Of a stretch of DNA of 64,000 nt, positions 46,917 through 57,557 are shown in pieces. Source of the DNA: Methyloceanibacter sp. wino2. GTDB taxonomy: Bacteria; Pseudomonadota; Alphaproteobacteria; Rhizobiales; Methyloligellaceae. A program made the position numbers and the translations under genes. Where the stretch lies: NCBI RefSeq assembly GCF_003071365.1, contig NZ_CP028960.1:3020501-3084500 (forward strand), read 5' to 3'. The notes beneath the pieces are model-generated. The model made no database searches. It was given only the letters and a program-made list of their open reading frames with translations, and had not been told where the DNA came from. How positions within the stretch are numbered: the stretch's first letter is position 1; each line of letters begins with the position of its first letter.

Positions 46917-49286
46917 TTACCGCCGCTTCCTCGACCGTCCGCCGCGCGGCTTCCCGCGCGGGCGCTGCTTGCTTCTATCCGCGATGCGGGACCGTGGCCG
47001 GCCCTTTGAGCTAGCGATCTTGCGTCCTTCGCTCAACATGTCAAATCGTAGCGCCCCCGCGGTCGGGATGGCCTCGACCAGGCGAACCTCGACCGGGTCT
47101 CCGAGCTGGTAGGCGAGGCCTGTGTCTTCGCCTACCAGCGCTTGCCGTACCTCGTCGTGATAGAAGTATTCATGCCCGATGGCGGAGGCGGGAACGAACC
47201 CGTCGGCGCCCGTCTCGGTCAGCCGGACGAACAGGCCCGAGCGCACGAGGCCGGAGACTTTTGCGGTGAAGGTGGCTCCGATGCGGTCCGCGAGGTAGGC
47301 CGCGATCAGACGGTCCACCGTGTCCCGCTCGGCCGCCATGGCGCGCCGTTCCGTATCGGAGATGGCGCCCGAGACCTCCTCCAGCTCGTCGATCTCCCTG
47401 TCCGTCAGGCCCCCTTCACCGAGGCCGAAGGCCCGGATGAGGGCGCGGTGCACGATCAGGTCGGCATAGCGCCGGATCGGAGAGGTGAAGTGCGCATAGC
47501 GGCGCAGGTTGAGGCCGAAATGCCCGAGATTGCGGGGGCTGTACTCAGCCTGGCTCTGGCTCCGCAGGACCACCTCCGCCACGAGTTCGGCATTGGGAGA
47601 TTTGCGGGCGTCGGCGAGGATGCGGTTGAACTGCGCCGGTTTGAGCGTTCCCGCTTTCGGCAGCTTCATCTCGATCGTCGCGAGAAACTCGCCGAGCGTC
47701 ACGAGCTTCTCCTTCGAAGGCGCGTCGTGAATGCGGTAGACGAGCGGCGAGCGTTTGGTTTCGAGCGCCTCCGCGGCGGCGACATTCGCCTGAATCATGA
47801 ACTCTTCGATCAGACGATGCGCATCGAGCCGCGGCGGTGTCGCGATCCCGCGCACGCGCCCCTTGTCGTCCAGCAGGATCTTCCGTTCGGGTAAGTCGAG
47901 TTCGAGCGGTCCGCGTGCATCGCGGGCCTTGCTGAGGCTCGCATAGGCGCCCCAGAGAGGCCGTAGCACCGTCTCCAGCAACGGGTCCGTCGCATCGTCG
48001 GGGCGGCCGTCGATCGCGGCTTGGGCCTGTTCGTAGGACAGGCTCGCGGCGGACCGCATGAGCCCGCGGAGGAAGCGGTGGCTCTTCTTGTGGCCGTTCT
48101 TGTCGAAGACCATGCGGACCGCGAGGCAGGGGCGCGGGACGCCTTCCTTCAACGAGCAAAGCTCGTTCGAGATGCGCTCCGGCAGCATCGGTACGACGCG
48201 GTCGGGGAAGTACACGGAGTTGCCCCGCTTCCGGGCCTCCTTGTCGAGCGCGCTGCCGGGCGTGACGTAATGCGCCACGTCCGCGATGGCGACGATGACG
48301 ATCCAACCGCCTTCGTTGTCGGGCGCCGTATCCGCTTCCGCGAAGACAGCATCGTCATGGTCGCGGGCATCGACGGGGTCGATGGTCAGCAGGGGGACGT
48401 CACGCAAATCGACGCGGGAGCCCAGTTCCACTTCCTTCGCGGCATCGGCTTCGGCGATCGCGGTTGGGGGGAATTCGTCCGGGATGCCATGCGCATGAAG
48501 AGCGATGAGGCTGATGGCTTGCTGCGCTTCCGGGTTCCCGAGCCTCGCGACGACACGGGCGGTGGGAACGCCGTAGCGCGCCGAGCGCGCGATCTCGAAG
48601 CGGACCAGTTCGCCGTCTTCGGCCTCGTCCGTGGCACCTTTCGGCACCGTCCATTCCTTCAATTGCTTTTTGTCGATCGGATCGATGACACCGCGGCCGT
48701 CCGACAGGGACCGGAAGATGCCGAGCAGGCTGCGCGACGTGGTACGTGGCAGCTTCTTGATGGTACGGGCGTGATAGGGATAGTCCGCGTCCGGCTTTTG
48801 CGGCGTGAGCCGCGCGAGAACGCGATCGCCGACACCGGGCACCTGCACGAGATTGCCACTTCCTTCGACCATGAGGATCTTCGGCATCGGCCCGCTCTCG
48901 TCGTCCCAGGTGGCGGGGCGGGCGATGAACTCGCCATCCTCGTCTCGCGCAACGATCTCCAGCACCGTCACCGATGGCAGCACTCCAGGGCGCGACAGCT
49001 TGCGGCGGGAGCCGGCAATCAGGCCTTCATCGGCCATCTCGCGTAAGAGCGCTTTCAGAGCGATCCGGTCCGAGCCTTTGATGTTGAAAGCGCGTGCGAT
49101 CTCCCGCTTGCCGGCCTTGGACGTCGTGCCCGCCAGGAATTCGATGACCTCCTTCTTGGAGGGCAGGCCGGCCTTGGCAGCCGCCTTTGACTTGGAGGCA
49201 GGCTTCGTTTTCGCAGGCCGTTTCGCCTTGGCCTTTGCGGCGGATGCGGTCTTCTTGGCTGAGGTCGTCTTCTTGGGTGGGGCCAC
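46917..49286 (-). CDS. rnr: Ribonuclease R
   Basis: 789 residues; 3'-5' exoribonuclease that degrades structured RNA. A Lys/Ala/Pro-rich N-terminal 45 residues precede a winged helix (about 48-110), cold-shock domains, and the RNB catalytic core. The core holds DPVDARDHDDAVF with the metal-binding aspartates and HFTSPIRRYADLIVHRAL. An S1 domain (about 680-770, IGATFTAKVSGLVRSGLFVR) and a basic tail end the protein. The GTG start at 49286 lies 9 nt after the topA stop, so the two are probably co-transcribed. Confidence 0.94.
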   Translation of the reverse strand: MAPPKKTTSAKKTASAAKAKAKRPAKTKPASKSKAAAKAGLPSKKEVIEFLAGTTSKAGKREIARAFNIKGSDRIALKALLREMADEGLIAGSRRKLSRPGVLPSVTVLEIVARDEDGEFIARPATWDDESGPMPKILMVEGSGNLVQVPGVGDRVLARLTPQKPDADYPYHARTIKKLPRTTSRSLLGIFRSLSDGRGVIDPIDKKQLKEWTVPKGATDEAEDGELVRFEIARSARYGVPTARVVARLGNPEAQQAISLIALHAHGIPDEFPPTAIAEADAAKEVELGSRVDLRDVPLLTIDPVDARDHDDAVFAEADTAPDNEGGWIVIVAIADVAHYVTPGSALDKEARKRGNSVYFPDRVVPMLPERISNELCSLKEGVPRPCLAVRMVFDKNGHKKSHRFLRGLMRSAASLSYEQAQAAIDGRPDDATDPLLETVLRPLWGAYASLSKARDARGPLELDLPERKILLDDKGRVRGIATPPRLDAHRLIEEFMIQANVAAAEALETKRSPLVYRIHDAPSKEKLVTLGEFLATIEMKLPKAGTLKPAQFNRILADARKSPNAELVAEVVLRSQSQAEYSPRNLGHFGLNLRRYAHFTSPIRRYADLIVHRALIRAFGLGEGGLTDREIDELEEVSGAISDTERRAMAAERDTVDRLIAAYLADRIGATFTAKVSGLVRSGLFVRLTETGADGFVPASAIGHEYFYHDEVRQALVGEDTGLAYQLGDPVEVRLVEAIPTAGALRFDMLSEGRKIASSKGRPRSRIADRSKQRPRGKPRGGRSRKRR

Positions 49287-49295
49287 GTTTGCCGC

Positions 49296-51966
49296 TTAGC
49301 TGGCCGCCTCGTCGGCGGCCTCATTGGACGGGGCGCTCTTTCGCGCCGGTTTCTTTGCGGCGCTCTTCTTGGCCGCAGCTTTTTTCGCCGGTGCCTTTTT
49401 CGCAGCCGTCTTCTTGGCTGCCTTTTTCTTGGCGGGAGCCTTCTTCGCCGCTTTCTTCTTCGCGGGTCCCTTGGCCGCGCGCGCCGCGATCAGTTCGACG
49501 GCTTCCTCGAGCGTGACGTCCTCGGGCGCACGGTCCCGCGGAATCGTCGCGTTGATTTTCTCGTGCTTCACGTAGGGCCCGTAGCGCCCGTTCAGCACCT
49601 GAACCTTGCCGCCGCCTTCGGGATGTTCGCCCAGTTCCTTGATGACGCTGGCGCCGCGTTGCGCGCCTTTCGCGGCCTTTTCGGCCAGGAGCGTGATGGC
49701 GCGGTTCGCGCCGACCTCGAAAACTTCCTCGGGCGTGGACAGGCTCGCATATTTGCCATCGCACTGAACGTAGGGTCCGAAACGCCCGTATCCGGCCGTG
49801 ATCGGCTTGCCGGACTCGGGGTGAATGCCGACTTCACGAGGCAGCGACAGAAGGGAGAGGGCCCGTTCCAGATCGATAGCGTCCGGGTCTGTGCCTTTCG
49901 GAATCGAGGCGCGCTTGGGCTTCTCGCCGTCTCCCGCTTCGCCGAGCTGGATATAGGGTCCGAAGCGGCCAGTGCGGATGCTGACTTCCAACTCCGTTTC
50001 GGGATCGAGACCGAGCACCTTGCCATCCGCGAAGGCCGCTTTCTCGCCGGTCTCGGCGAGCTGGCGCGTATACCGGCAATCGGGATAGTTCGAGCAGCCG
50101 ACGAAGGCGCCGAACTTCCCGACCTTCAGGCTGAGCTGTCCGTCGCCGCAGGATGGGCAGGCGCGCGGTTTGCCGTCGCCTGTGTCCGGAAAGATGTGCG
50201 GCCCCAGCAGATCGTTCAGCGCATCGAGCACCTGTGCGATCCGAAGGTCGCCGATCTCGTCGACGGCGCCAATGAAGTCGCGCCAGAAGTCGCGCAGGAC
50301 CTCCTTCCATTGAAGGTCGCCTGCGGAAATGAGATCGAGCTTCTCCTCCAGATCGGCGGTGAAGTCGTACTCGACGTAGCGCTTGAAAAAAGCTTTCCAG
50401 GAAAGCGGTTACGAGCCGCCCCTTGTCTTCGGGGTAAAGCCGCTTCTTGTCGATGCGCACATAGTCCCGTTCGCGCAGCACATTCAGTGTCGCCGCGTAA
50501 GTCGAGGGGCGCCCGATGCCGAGTTCCTCCATCTTCTTAATAAGGGTGGCTTCCGAGTAGCGCGGCGGCGGCTCGGTGAAATGCTGTTTGGCTTCAATGG
50601 CGCGCGGGTCAAGGCTCTCGCCCTGGGTCAGCGCGGGTAGGGAGCCGTCTTCGCCGACCGCGTCGTCAACGCCTTCCTCATAGATCTTCAGAAAACCGTC
50701 GAAGCGGATCACCGACCCGGTGGCGCGGACGCCGTAGGATTTCCCGTCCGTTCCGGCCACGTCGATGTCGGCCGTAGTGCGCTCGATTTCCGCGCTGGCT
50801 GCTTGGCTTGCGAGCGTGCGCTGCCAGATCAGCTTATAGAGCTTCAAGGCATCAGGCTCGAGATAACGGGCGACCTTGTCGGGCGCCTTGCTGAAGTCGG
50901 TCGGCCGAATGGCTTCGTGCGCTTCCTGCGCGTTCTTCGCCTTGGTCTGGTATTGACGCGGGCTTGCCGGCACGTAGCGCTGCCCGTAGAGGCCGGTCAC
51001 CAACGAGCGGACCTGCGAGATCGCTTCGGGCACGATCTGCACACCGTCGGTTCTCATATAGGTGATGAGGCCTTCGGTGACGCCGCCGAGGGCCACGCCC
51101 TCGTAGAGCCGCTGCGCCACTTGCATGGTCTGGCGCGGGCTGAATCCGAGCTTGCGCGAGGCTTCCTGCTGCAGGGTGGATGTGGTGAACGGGGCCGCGG
51201 GATTGCGCTTCTGCGATTTGCTCTCGATCGATCCGACGCTGTAGCGGCCGCCGTCCAGCGCCGCCTTCAACGCCATCGCTGTCGCTTCGTCCGGGATATC
51301 GAACTTGCCGAGCTTGTCGCCTTCCACGGAGAAAAGGCGTGCGTTGAGCGTCTCGTTCTTGCCGGTCGCCAGCGCGGCCGTGATCGACCAGTACTCCTGG
51401 GCGACGAATTTCTCGATTTCCAGTTCGCGCTCGCAGACGAGCCGCAGCGCGACGGACTGGACGCGGCCGGCCGACCGCGCGCCGGGCAGCTTGCGCCACA
51501 GGACAGGCGAAAGCGTGAAGCCGACGAGATAGTCGAGGGCCCGGCGGGCGAGATAGGCGTTGACCAGCGGCTCGTCGATTGCGCGCGGATTGCGCATCGC
51601 ATCGCGGATCGCATCCTTGGTGACGGCGTTGAAGACAACGCGCTCCACGGGGATCTTGCCGAGGAGCTTCTTGCGCTCCAGCACCTGAAGCACGTGCCAG
51701 GAGATGGCTTCGCCTTCGCGATCAGGGTCGGTCGCCAGAATGAGCTTGTCGGCGCCCTTGACGGCTTGCGCGATCTCGTTCAGCCGCTTGGCCGACTTTG
51801 GGTCGACATCCCAGTGCATCTCGAAGTCGTTGTCGGGCACCACCGATCCGTTCTTCGACGGCAGATCGCGGACGTGACCATAGGAGGCCAGCACCCGATA
51901 ATCTGAGCCGAGATACTTGTTGATGGTTTTTGCCTTGGCCGGCGATTCGACGATGACGATGTTCAT
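49296..51966 (-). CDS. topA: DNA topoisomerase I, interrupted by a one-base frameshift
   Basis: Expected length 889 residues. Toprim domain MNIVIVESPAKAKTINKYLG with LATDPDREGEAISWHVLQVL, catalytic Y303 in LITYMRTDG, then topoisomerase zinc-ribbon repeats (ACPSCGDGQLSLKVGKFG, CSNYPDCRYT) and a Lys/Ala tail. The frame breaks at an A6 run (50386-50391): the 5' frame reads ESFFQALRR, while one base less gives ESFFKRYVEYDFTADLEEK and continues to the stop at 49296. The enzyme relaxes negative supercoils and is normally needed, so error in the data is the likeliest cause. Start ATG at 51966. Confidence 0.92.
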
Positions 51967-52087
51967 TGAGATGTTCCTAGCCGTGCGAGTGGCGCGCGGC
52001 CAAGGGAGAAATTTCGGAATTGGCCCCCGGACTCGTGGGCGAAAATGGTGACTCGATCAGCCGGTGTCAAATTGGCCGCGAGATCGA

Positions 52088-52114
52088 TTGACAAGTATCA
52101 AGTGTATATAATAC
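52088..52114 (+). promoter_or_regulatory. AT-rich promoter-like element ahead of the 82-codon gene
   Basis: TTGACA at 52088-52093 and TATAAT at 52107-52112; the 13-nt spacer is short. TAATAC at 52109-52114 gives a 15-nt spacer. It is the most consensus-like promoter sequence noticed near here and lies about 73 nt before the next ATG. Confidence 0.45.
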
Positions 52115-52186
52115 TAGTCCGCAACCGGAAGACGATCAAAAGGGCCTCGGCGCTGACACGACTGCGCCCGCCGAATTCTCACAAAA

Positions 52187-52435
52187 ATGGATGTGGTTGC
52201 GGTGACAGGAAGCGGTGAATCGAGAGGCAATGGCGGCGGCAAGTCGCTTCGGGCAAAGCCGGATGTTTCCGAAAGCCACGTGGAATTTGCCTCGCGGCAG
52301 GACGCGGCCGATTACATTGCAGACTATCTCACGCAACTGCTGCTGCTTGCGTTTCGGTACGATATGCCTGAGTTGGCGTATTGCATCGGGAAGTCCTTGA
52401 GCAAAGCCAACGAGCAAAAAGCGCGGCCTGATTAA
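52187..52435 (+). CDS. Small conserved hypothetical protein
   Basis: 82 residues; no signal peptide. A variable, Gly/Ser-rich N-terminus precedes a helical core DYIADYLTQLLLLAFRYDMP then ELAYCIGKSLSKA. This YIA...L...AYxxxxA pattern recurs in small alphaproteobacterial proteins of unknown role. It is on the plus strand between minus-strand topA and dprA and ends 6 nt before the dprA stop, so dprA read-through would be antisense to it. It has its own promoter-like sequence. Confidence 0.62.
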   Translation: MDVVAVTGSGESRGNGGGKSLRAKPDVSESHVEFASRQDAADYIADYLTQLLLLAFRYDMPELAYCIGKSLSKANEQKARPD

Positions 52436-52441
52436 TCCACG

Positions 52442-53593
52442 TCACGGATCGATCAGTGACACGAGCTGGCGCGGGTGGCGCTGCAGGCGTCCCGCGAGAT
52501 CGAGCTCCAGCAAGATGATGTGGACCTTCCGGGTCTCGATGCCCGTGCAGCGAATCATCTCGTCAATATCGATCGGACTTGGCCCGAGGGCCTCGATCAC
52601 GCGGTCGCGCTCGGTCTGACCGATGTCCGGAAGCGGGCGGGGCACTTCCTGCTCCTCGTTGGAGGACAGTTCGCGCGGTGTCTTGCCGGCAGGGCGCCCG
52701 AGGATCGGCGCGAGTGCCTCGGTGATGTCCTCCGGCGCAGCAACCAGCGTGGCGCCTTGTTTCAGGAGATTGTTTGTGCCGGCTGCGCGCGGGTCGAGCG
52801 GGCTACCCGGCACGGCGAAGACTTCGCGCCCTTGCTCTCCGGCCATGCGCGCCGTGATGAGCGATCCGGAGCGCTGCGCAGCCTCGATCACCACCACACC
52901 CAGCGCGATGCCCGATATCAGGCGGTTCCGGCGCGGAAAGTCCTTTGCGCGCGGCGTATGGCCGGGCGACCGTTCACTGATCAGCAGTCCGCGCTCGCCG
53001 ATGGCCTCCTGAAGGTCGGCATTCTCCGGCGGGTAGACCACGTCGATACCGCCCGCCACGACCGCGATTGTGCCGGCATCGAGGCTGGCGTTGTGCGCGG
53101 CGGTATCGATACCGCGCGCCAAGCCCGACGCGATGACGAAGCCTTCGAGTCCCAGTGCATTGGCGATTTGCCGCGTGAATTTCTGGCCCGCAGCCGACCC
53201 GTTCCGTGCGCCCACAATGGAGATGATCGGCATGTCCGCGAGTTCCAAGCGCCCCTTGACGTAGATGAGTGGGGGCGAGCCGTCCGTGTGGGCCAGTGCC
53301 GGCGGGTAGCCGCGCTCTCCATGGGCGACGAGATACGCGCCAATGCGTTTGGCCCGCGCAAGTTCCGCTGCGGCGTCGTCGATACTACACAAGCGGATCG
53401 CCTGGGTGCGCCCGCCGCGCCTGGAGAGATCGGGGAGTGCGTCGATCGCGGCTTGGGCGCCGCCGAATTGATTGACCAGCGCGCGGAACGTCGCCGGGCC
53501 AACATTCTCGCTGCGCAGCAGCCGCAGCCAGGCAAGCCGCTGAGCGTCGCTCAGCCGACGTTCCGGTTCAGGCTTGTTGCTTGCTCCCGCCAA
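52442..53593 (-). CDS. dprA: DNA-processing protein DprA
   Basis: 383 residues; binds single-stranded DNA and loads RecA during transformation. A SAM-like N-domain (about 15-75) precedes the Rossmann fold with [60 protein letters not shown] and [22 protein letters not shown]-terminal winged helix follows (about 315-380, [20 protein letters not shown]). Its start overlaps the plsY end by 26 nt, so the two are translationally linked. Confidence 0.95.
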   Translation of the reverse strand: MAGASNKPEPERRLSDAQRLAWLRLLRSENVGPATFRALVNQFGGAQAAIDALPDLSRRGGRTQAIRLCSIDDAAAELARAKRIGAYLVAHGERGYPPALAHTDGSPPLIYVKGRLELADMPIISIVGARNGSAAGQKFTRQIANALGLEGFVIASGLARGIDTAAHNASLDAGTIAVVAGGIDVVYPPENADLQEAIGERGLLISERSPGHTPRAKDFPRRNRLISGIALGVVVIEAAQRSGSLITARMAGEQGREVFAVPGSPLDPRAAGTNNLLKQGATLVAAPEDITEALAPILGRPAGKTPRELSSNEEQEVPRPLPDIGQTERDRVIEALGPSPIDIDEMIRCTGIETRKVHIILLELDLAGRLQRHPRQLVSLIDP

Positions 53594-54203
53594 TGCGTGA
53601 TTCCTCGCCCTGTCGCAGCCGGCAGATATTCTCCTTGTGACGAAGGTAGAGGAGGGCGGTCATCAAGCCAAACAGGATGGCCAGGGGCGGTTGCCCGATC
53701 ACCGCCAGGAAGATCACGGTGGCGGCGCTGGCGGTGAGCGCGGACAGGGAGGAATAGCGTGTGATGGCCGCCACGAGCAGCCAGACGAGGCAGAATACGA
53801 GGGCCGCCGGCCAGAACAGGCCGAGTGCGACACCGATATAGGTCGCGACGCCCTTGCCGCCGCTGAATCTGAGCCAGACCGGGAAGAGATGGCCGAGAAA
53901 GGCGCCTAGCCCTGCGACGATGGCGCCATAGGGCCCGGCGAACGCGCCGGCGATGAGAACGGCGGCGGTTCCCTTCAGCAGGTCGAGCAATAGGGTGAGC
54001 GCCGCGAGGCCCTTGTTCCCGGTGCGGAGAACATTGGTCGCGCCGATATTGCCGGAGCCTATGTTGCGGACATCGCCCAGCCCGGCCAATTTCGTCAGTA
54101 TAAGTCCGAACGGGATTGAGCCGAGAAGGTAACCAAGCGCGAAGCACAGGAGATAGACGCCGAGCGCAACCGGCATGGCGGCAGACCAGTCCTCAGTCGG
54201 CAT
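53568..54203 (-). CDS. plsY: Glycerol-3-phosphate acyltransferase PlsY
   Basis: 211 residues; acyl-phosphate dependent first acylation of glycerol 3-phosphate at the inner membrane. About six membrane helices. Conserved loops are [20 protein letters not shown], the loop [20 protein letters not shown], and [23 protein letters not shown] at 54203 follows a run of G. It lies between pyrC (36 nt upstream) and dprA, as in many alphaproteobacteria. Confidence 0.96.
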   Translation of the reverse strand: MPTEDWSAAMPVALGVYLLCFALGYLLGSIPFGLILTKLAGLGDVRNIGSGNIGATNVLRTGNKGLAALTLLLDLLKGTAAVLIAGAFAGPYGAIVAGLGAFLGHLFPVWLRFSGGKGVATYIGVALGLFWPAALVFCLVWLLVAAITRYSSLSALTASAATVIFLAVIGQPPLAILFGLMTALLYLRHKENICRLRQGEESRIGGSKQQA

Positions 54204-54239
54204 GCTTTCCCCCCTCAGCCGTGTCGCGCGTCGCGCGGG

Positions 54240-55577
54240 TCAACCGTAGTGATAGACCGGGCGCCCGGCAACGAACGTCACCAGCGCGCGCCCCTCGAAC
54301 CGGGCCTCGTCGAACGGCGTGTTCTTTGATTTCGAGCGGAGGTCTTCGCGGGCGACCGTCCAGGGCATCTCCAGATCGATCAAGGCGAGATCCGCCGGCG
54401 CGCCCTTCACTAGGCGTCCGCCGGCAAGCCCCAAGAGTTCCGCAGGCCGTGCCGAGAGCGCATTCAGGAGCCGGTGCAGCGTGATCTCGCCGTTGTGGAA
54501 GAGGCGCAGTCCCGCGCCCAGCATGGTCTCGAGACCCACGGCGCCGTCATTGGCTTCGGCGAAGGGGCGGCGCTTTCCTTCGGCGCCGCGGGGGTCGTGC
54601 GCAGAGACGATGACGTCGATATCGCCGCTGGCCACCCCCTCGACCATGGCCTGCCGATCTTCCTCCGCCCGGAGCGGCGGCGTCATTTTGAAGAACGTCC
54701 GGTAGGGGCCGATATCGTTCTCGTTCAGGGTCAGATGATTGATGCTGACGCCACAGGTGACGGGCAGGCCGCGTGCTTTCGCGGCCTGGATCACCTCGAG
54801 CGATGCGCGGCAGGATATCTGCGCCGCGTGGTAACGGCCTCCGGTCAGCTCGACGAGGCGGATGTCGCGGTCGAGCATCATGGTCTCGGCTTCCGTCGGG
54901 ATGCCGCGCAGTCCGAGACGCGTCGCGACTTCGCCTTCGTTCATGACCCCGTCCTGGGCGAGGTTGGCGTCCTCCAGATGGTGGACGATCAGCGCGCCGT
55001 AGTCCTTGGCGTAGGACAGAACGTTCCGCATCAGCTTGGCGTTGGCGACACTCGTCTTGCCGTTGGTGAAGGCGATCGCGCCCGCATCCCGCAGCAAGCC
55101 GAGTTCGGCCATGTCCTCGCCCTTCAGGTCGCGGGTCATGGCGGCCATGGGATGGACATGAACGAGGGCCGTGTCGCGCGCACGCCGGAGCACGAAGTCG
55201 ACGAGCGCCACGTCGTCGATAACGGGGTCGGTGTTCGGCATGCAGCAGATCGTGGTGACGCCGCCGGCCGCCGCCGCCCGGCTCGCGGTCGCCAGCGTCT
55301 CGCGATGCTCATGGCCCGGCTCGCCGCAGAAGACCATCATGTCGATGAGCCCGGGCGCGACGGTGCGCCCGCCGCAATCGAGGGACTCTGCGCCTTCGAT
55401 CGAGCCTTCGGTGATGTGCATGCCGAGGTCGGCGATCGTGCCATTGGCGATCAGGAGCCCGCCAAAGGCATCCAGTCCCGAAGCCGGGTCGACGAGCCGC
55501 GCATTCACCAGCGCAAGCGGCTTGCGGTGTGGGCGGTGGGCAGTTTCGGGTTCGGCTTCGTGGTCCATGACGATCAT
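54240..55577 (-). CDS. pyrC: Dihydroorotase
   Basis: 445 residues; third step of de novo pyrimidine synthesis. Class I (long) dihydroorotase of the amidohydrolase superfamily. [20 protein letters not shown] holds the place of the usual DxHxH metal motif but reads D-M-M-V-F, so the two His are missing. [20 protein letters not shown] and [18 protein letters not shown] are later blocks. The first-strand His substitutions suggest a non-catalytic PyrC' (PyrX-type) that serves as a partner of PyrB. Starts with ATGA overlap on the pyrB stop. The family call is sure; activity is not. Confidence 0.88.
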   Translation of the reverse strand: MIVMDHEAEPETAHRPHRKPLALVNARLVDPASGLDAFGGLLIANGTIADLGMHITEGSIEGAESLDCGGRTVAPGLIDMMVFCGEPGHEHRETLATASRAAAAGGVTTICCMPNTDPVIDDVALVDFVLRRARDTALVHVHPMAAMTRDLKGEDMAELGLLRDAGAIAFTNGKTSVANAKLMRNVLSYAKDYGALIVHHLEDANLAQDGVMNEGEVATRLGLRGIPTEAETMMLDRDIRLVELTGGRYHAAQISCRASLEVIQAAKARGLPVTCGVSINHLTLNENDIGPYRTFFKMTPPLRAEEDRQAMVEGVASGDIDVIVSAHDPRGAEGKRRPFAEANDGAVGLETMLGAGLRLFHNGEITLHRLLNALSARPAELLGLAGGRLVKGAPADLALIDLEMPWTVAREDLRSKSKNTPFDEARFEGRALVTFVAGRPVYHYG

Positions 55578-56530
55578 TCGTTCGGAAGATGGCGCGCGAG
55601 GGCTTGCAGCACGGCCATGCGTACGGCGACACCCATCTCGACCTGTTCGCGGATCACGCTGCGCGGACTGTCTGCGATTGAAGCGTCGATCTCGACGCCG
55701 CGGTTCATCGGGCCCGGATGCATCACGATGGCGTCATCCCTGGCGCTCGCCAGCTTGTCGGCGTCGAGCCCGTAGAAGTGGAAGTACTCCCGTTGGCTCG
55801 GGATCAGGCTGGAGGCCATGCGTTCGCGCTGAAGGCGGAGCATCATCACGACGTCCGCGTCCTTCAGGCCCTCATGCATGGAGGTGAACGCTTCGACACC
55901 GAGCCGGTCCACCGCTTCGCCGAGCAGCGTCGAGGGCGCCACCACACGGACGCGGGCGCCGAGCGTGTTGAGCGATAGAATGTTGGAGCGGGCCACGCGC
56001 GAGTGGGCGATGTCGCCGCAGATTGCCACGGTCAGACCCTCGAAGCGCTTTTTATGGCGGCGGATGGTCAAGGCGTCGAGCAGGGCCTGGGTGGGATGCT
56101 CGTGACTGCCGTCGCCGGCGTTGATGACCGAGCAATCGACCTTCTGCGACAGGAGCTCGACCGCGCCGGCCGCATGGTGGCGCACCACGAGCAGATCGGG
56201 GCGCATGGCGTTCAGCGTGACGGCTGTGTCGATCAGCGTCTCGCCCTTCTTGATGGACGATGTCGGGATCGACATGTTCATGACATCCGCGCCGAGGCGC
56301 TTGCCCGCCAGTTCGAAAGAACTCTGGGTGCGGGTCGAGGCTTCGAAGAAAAGATTGATGAGCGTCCGGCCGCGCAGGTCGTTGCTCTTCTTGTCGACCC
56401 TGCGGCTCTGAGCCGCCGCGTCCTCGGAGAGGTCGAGCAACGACAGGATCTCGTCCCGCTTCAGACCTTCGATGCCGAGAAGGTGGCGATGCGGGAAGGA
56501 TGGGGTAGGGGCTTCAGCCACGTTGCTCAT
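55574..56530 (-). CDS. pyrB: Aspartate carbamoyltransferase catalytic subunit
   Basis: 318 residues; joins carbamoyl phosphate and aspartate in pyrimidine synthesis. The carbamoyl-phosphate loop is [20 protein letters not shown], the aspartate-binding region includes [12 protein letters not shown], and [14 protein letters not shown] is the C-terminal conserved block. ATG at 56530 ([20 protein letters not shown]) is preferred; the frame extends upstream without similarity. No PyrI regulatory gene is seen. It forms pyrB-pyrC with a 4-nt overlap, matching class A-type complexes of PyrB with PyrC or an inactive PyrC. Confidence 0.95.
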   Translation of the reverse strand: MSNVAEAPTPSFPHRHLLGIEGLKRDEILSLLDLSEDAAAQSRRVDKKSNDLRGRTLINLFFEASTRTQSSFELAGKRLGADVMNMSIPTSSIKKGETLIDTAVTLNAMRPDLLVVRHHAAGAVELLSQKVDCSVINAGDGSHEHPTQALLDALTIRRHKKRFEGLTVAICGDIAHSRVARSNILSLNTLGARVRVVAPSTLLGEAVDRLGVEAFTSMHEGLKDADVVMMLRLQRERMASSLIPSQREYFHFYGLDADKLASARDDAIVMHPGPMNRGVEIDASIADSPRSVIREQVEMGVAVRMAVLQALARHLPNE

Positions 56531-56818
56531 TAAAGGGCACTGTATAGGCCCCGATTTCCAAAGCTTCAAGCGCATGGCGGATGCGAGGACGCGAACCGGG
56601 GAAAAACGCGCCGTCATGCCTCCGTCAGCGCAGGCGCCCCGCGGGCCTCGGGGCTTGTCAAGGCGCGGCCAATCCCAAATAGTCAGGGACTAGACGAATC
56701 GTTGGTTGGCCAGAGGCAGCACCAATCGTCGCCATGCCCAAGCGGGGCTTCGTCCCTCCGGCGTGGCGCTGCTGCCGGCATTGGCCGACCTACAGGAACA
56801 ATTGGGAGCGCGACCCCC

Positions 56819-56974
56819 ATGATGAGCTTGCCCTTTGTTCTGTTTGCGTGCGCGATTGGTGCGGCATGGCTGCGTCAGCGCGGTGTGTCCGTGGGCTTCT
56901 GGCTCATCGGGCTTGCCACAATGCTGATCCTATTCCGCGTTCATGTCGGTGAAGTCTTGAGCATCCAACTCTGA
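56819..56974 (+). CDS. DUF5993 family small membrane protein
   Basis: 51 residues, essentially two membrane helices: MMSLPFVLFACAIGAAWLRQ and VGFWLIGLATMLILF. ATG at 56819 or 56822. This short family is found in front of DsbB-like genes. The stop codon overlaps the GAGGAG ribosome site of dsbB 11 nt upstream of its start, so the two should be made together. Role unknown; a small partner of the disulfide oxidase is plausible (inference). Confidence 0.78.
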   Translation: MMSLPFVLFACAIGAAWLRQRGVSVGFWLIGLATMLILFRVHVGEVLSIQL

Positions 56975-56985
56975 GGAGCCAGACC

Positions 56986-57540
56986 GTGTCCGCCGAGCTG
57001 TCGAAGCTGCTGAACGCGTCGGGGTTACTCGCCATCGGCACCGTCTTGACGATGGCGTTCATCGATCAGGTCTGGTTCGGCGAGCTTCCATGCCCGCTCT
57101 GCATCTTGCAGCGGGCGGGTCTGATCGCCGCCGGCTGCGGCATCGCGCTCAACGTCGTGTTCGGCCCAAAGCCGAGCCACTATGGGATTGCCATCATCGG
57201 CGGGATCGCGAGCGCCGCGATCTCCATGCGGCAGATCCTGCTCCACATCGTGCCGGGTACGGGCTTTTACGGCCCTCCGGTCTGGGGCATGCACCTTTAC
57301 ACCTGGGCGTTCCTCTTCGCGGTCGCCATCGTCCTCGGCAGCGGAATCATGCTGCTCGGCGACCGGCAATTCTCGCAGGTGCAGTCGGCTTCCGGGCGCT
57401 TGAAGGGGCTGCCGCTGATCGCGATCCTTCTGTTTTTCGTCCTGACCTTCGCCAATATCTTTTCGACCATCGCCCTTTGCGGCACGGGTCTTTGCCCCGA
57501 CAATCCCGAGAACTACGAGCTCTTCCAAATCAACGATTGA
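56986..57540 (+). CDS. dsbB: Disulfide bond formation protein B
   Basis: 184 residues with four membrane helices. First periplasmic Cys pair C36-P-L-C39 (family CxxC), second pair C165/C170 in ALCGTGLCPDNP. DsbB passes electrons from DsbA to quinone, so it drives disulfide formation in exported proteins. The start is GTG at 56986 after GAGGAG. Compared with E. coli DsbB the second pair lies near the C-terminus (after the fourth helix), as in the DsbI/DsbB-like variants. Convergent with ruvX, 17 nt apart. Confidence 0.88.
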   Translation: MSAELSKLLNASGLLAIGTVLTMAFIDQVWFGELPCPLCILQRAGLIAAGCGIALNVVFGPKPSHYGIAIIGGIASAAISMRQILLHIVPGTGFYGPPVWGMHLYTWAFLFAVAIVLGSGIMLLGDRQFSQVQSASGRLKGLPLIAILLFFVLTFANIFSTIALCGTGLCPDNPENYELFQIND

Positions 57541-57557
57541 GCTGAGCCTGGAGGCCG

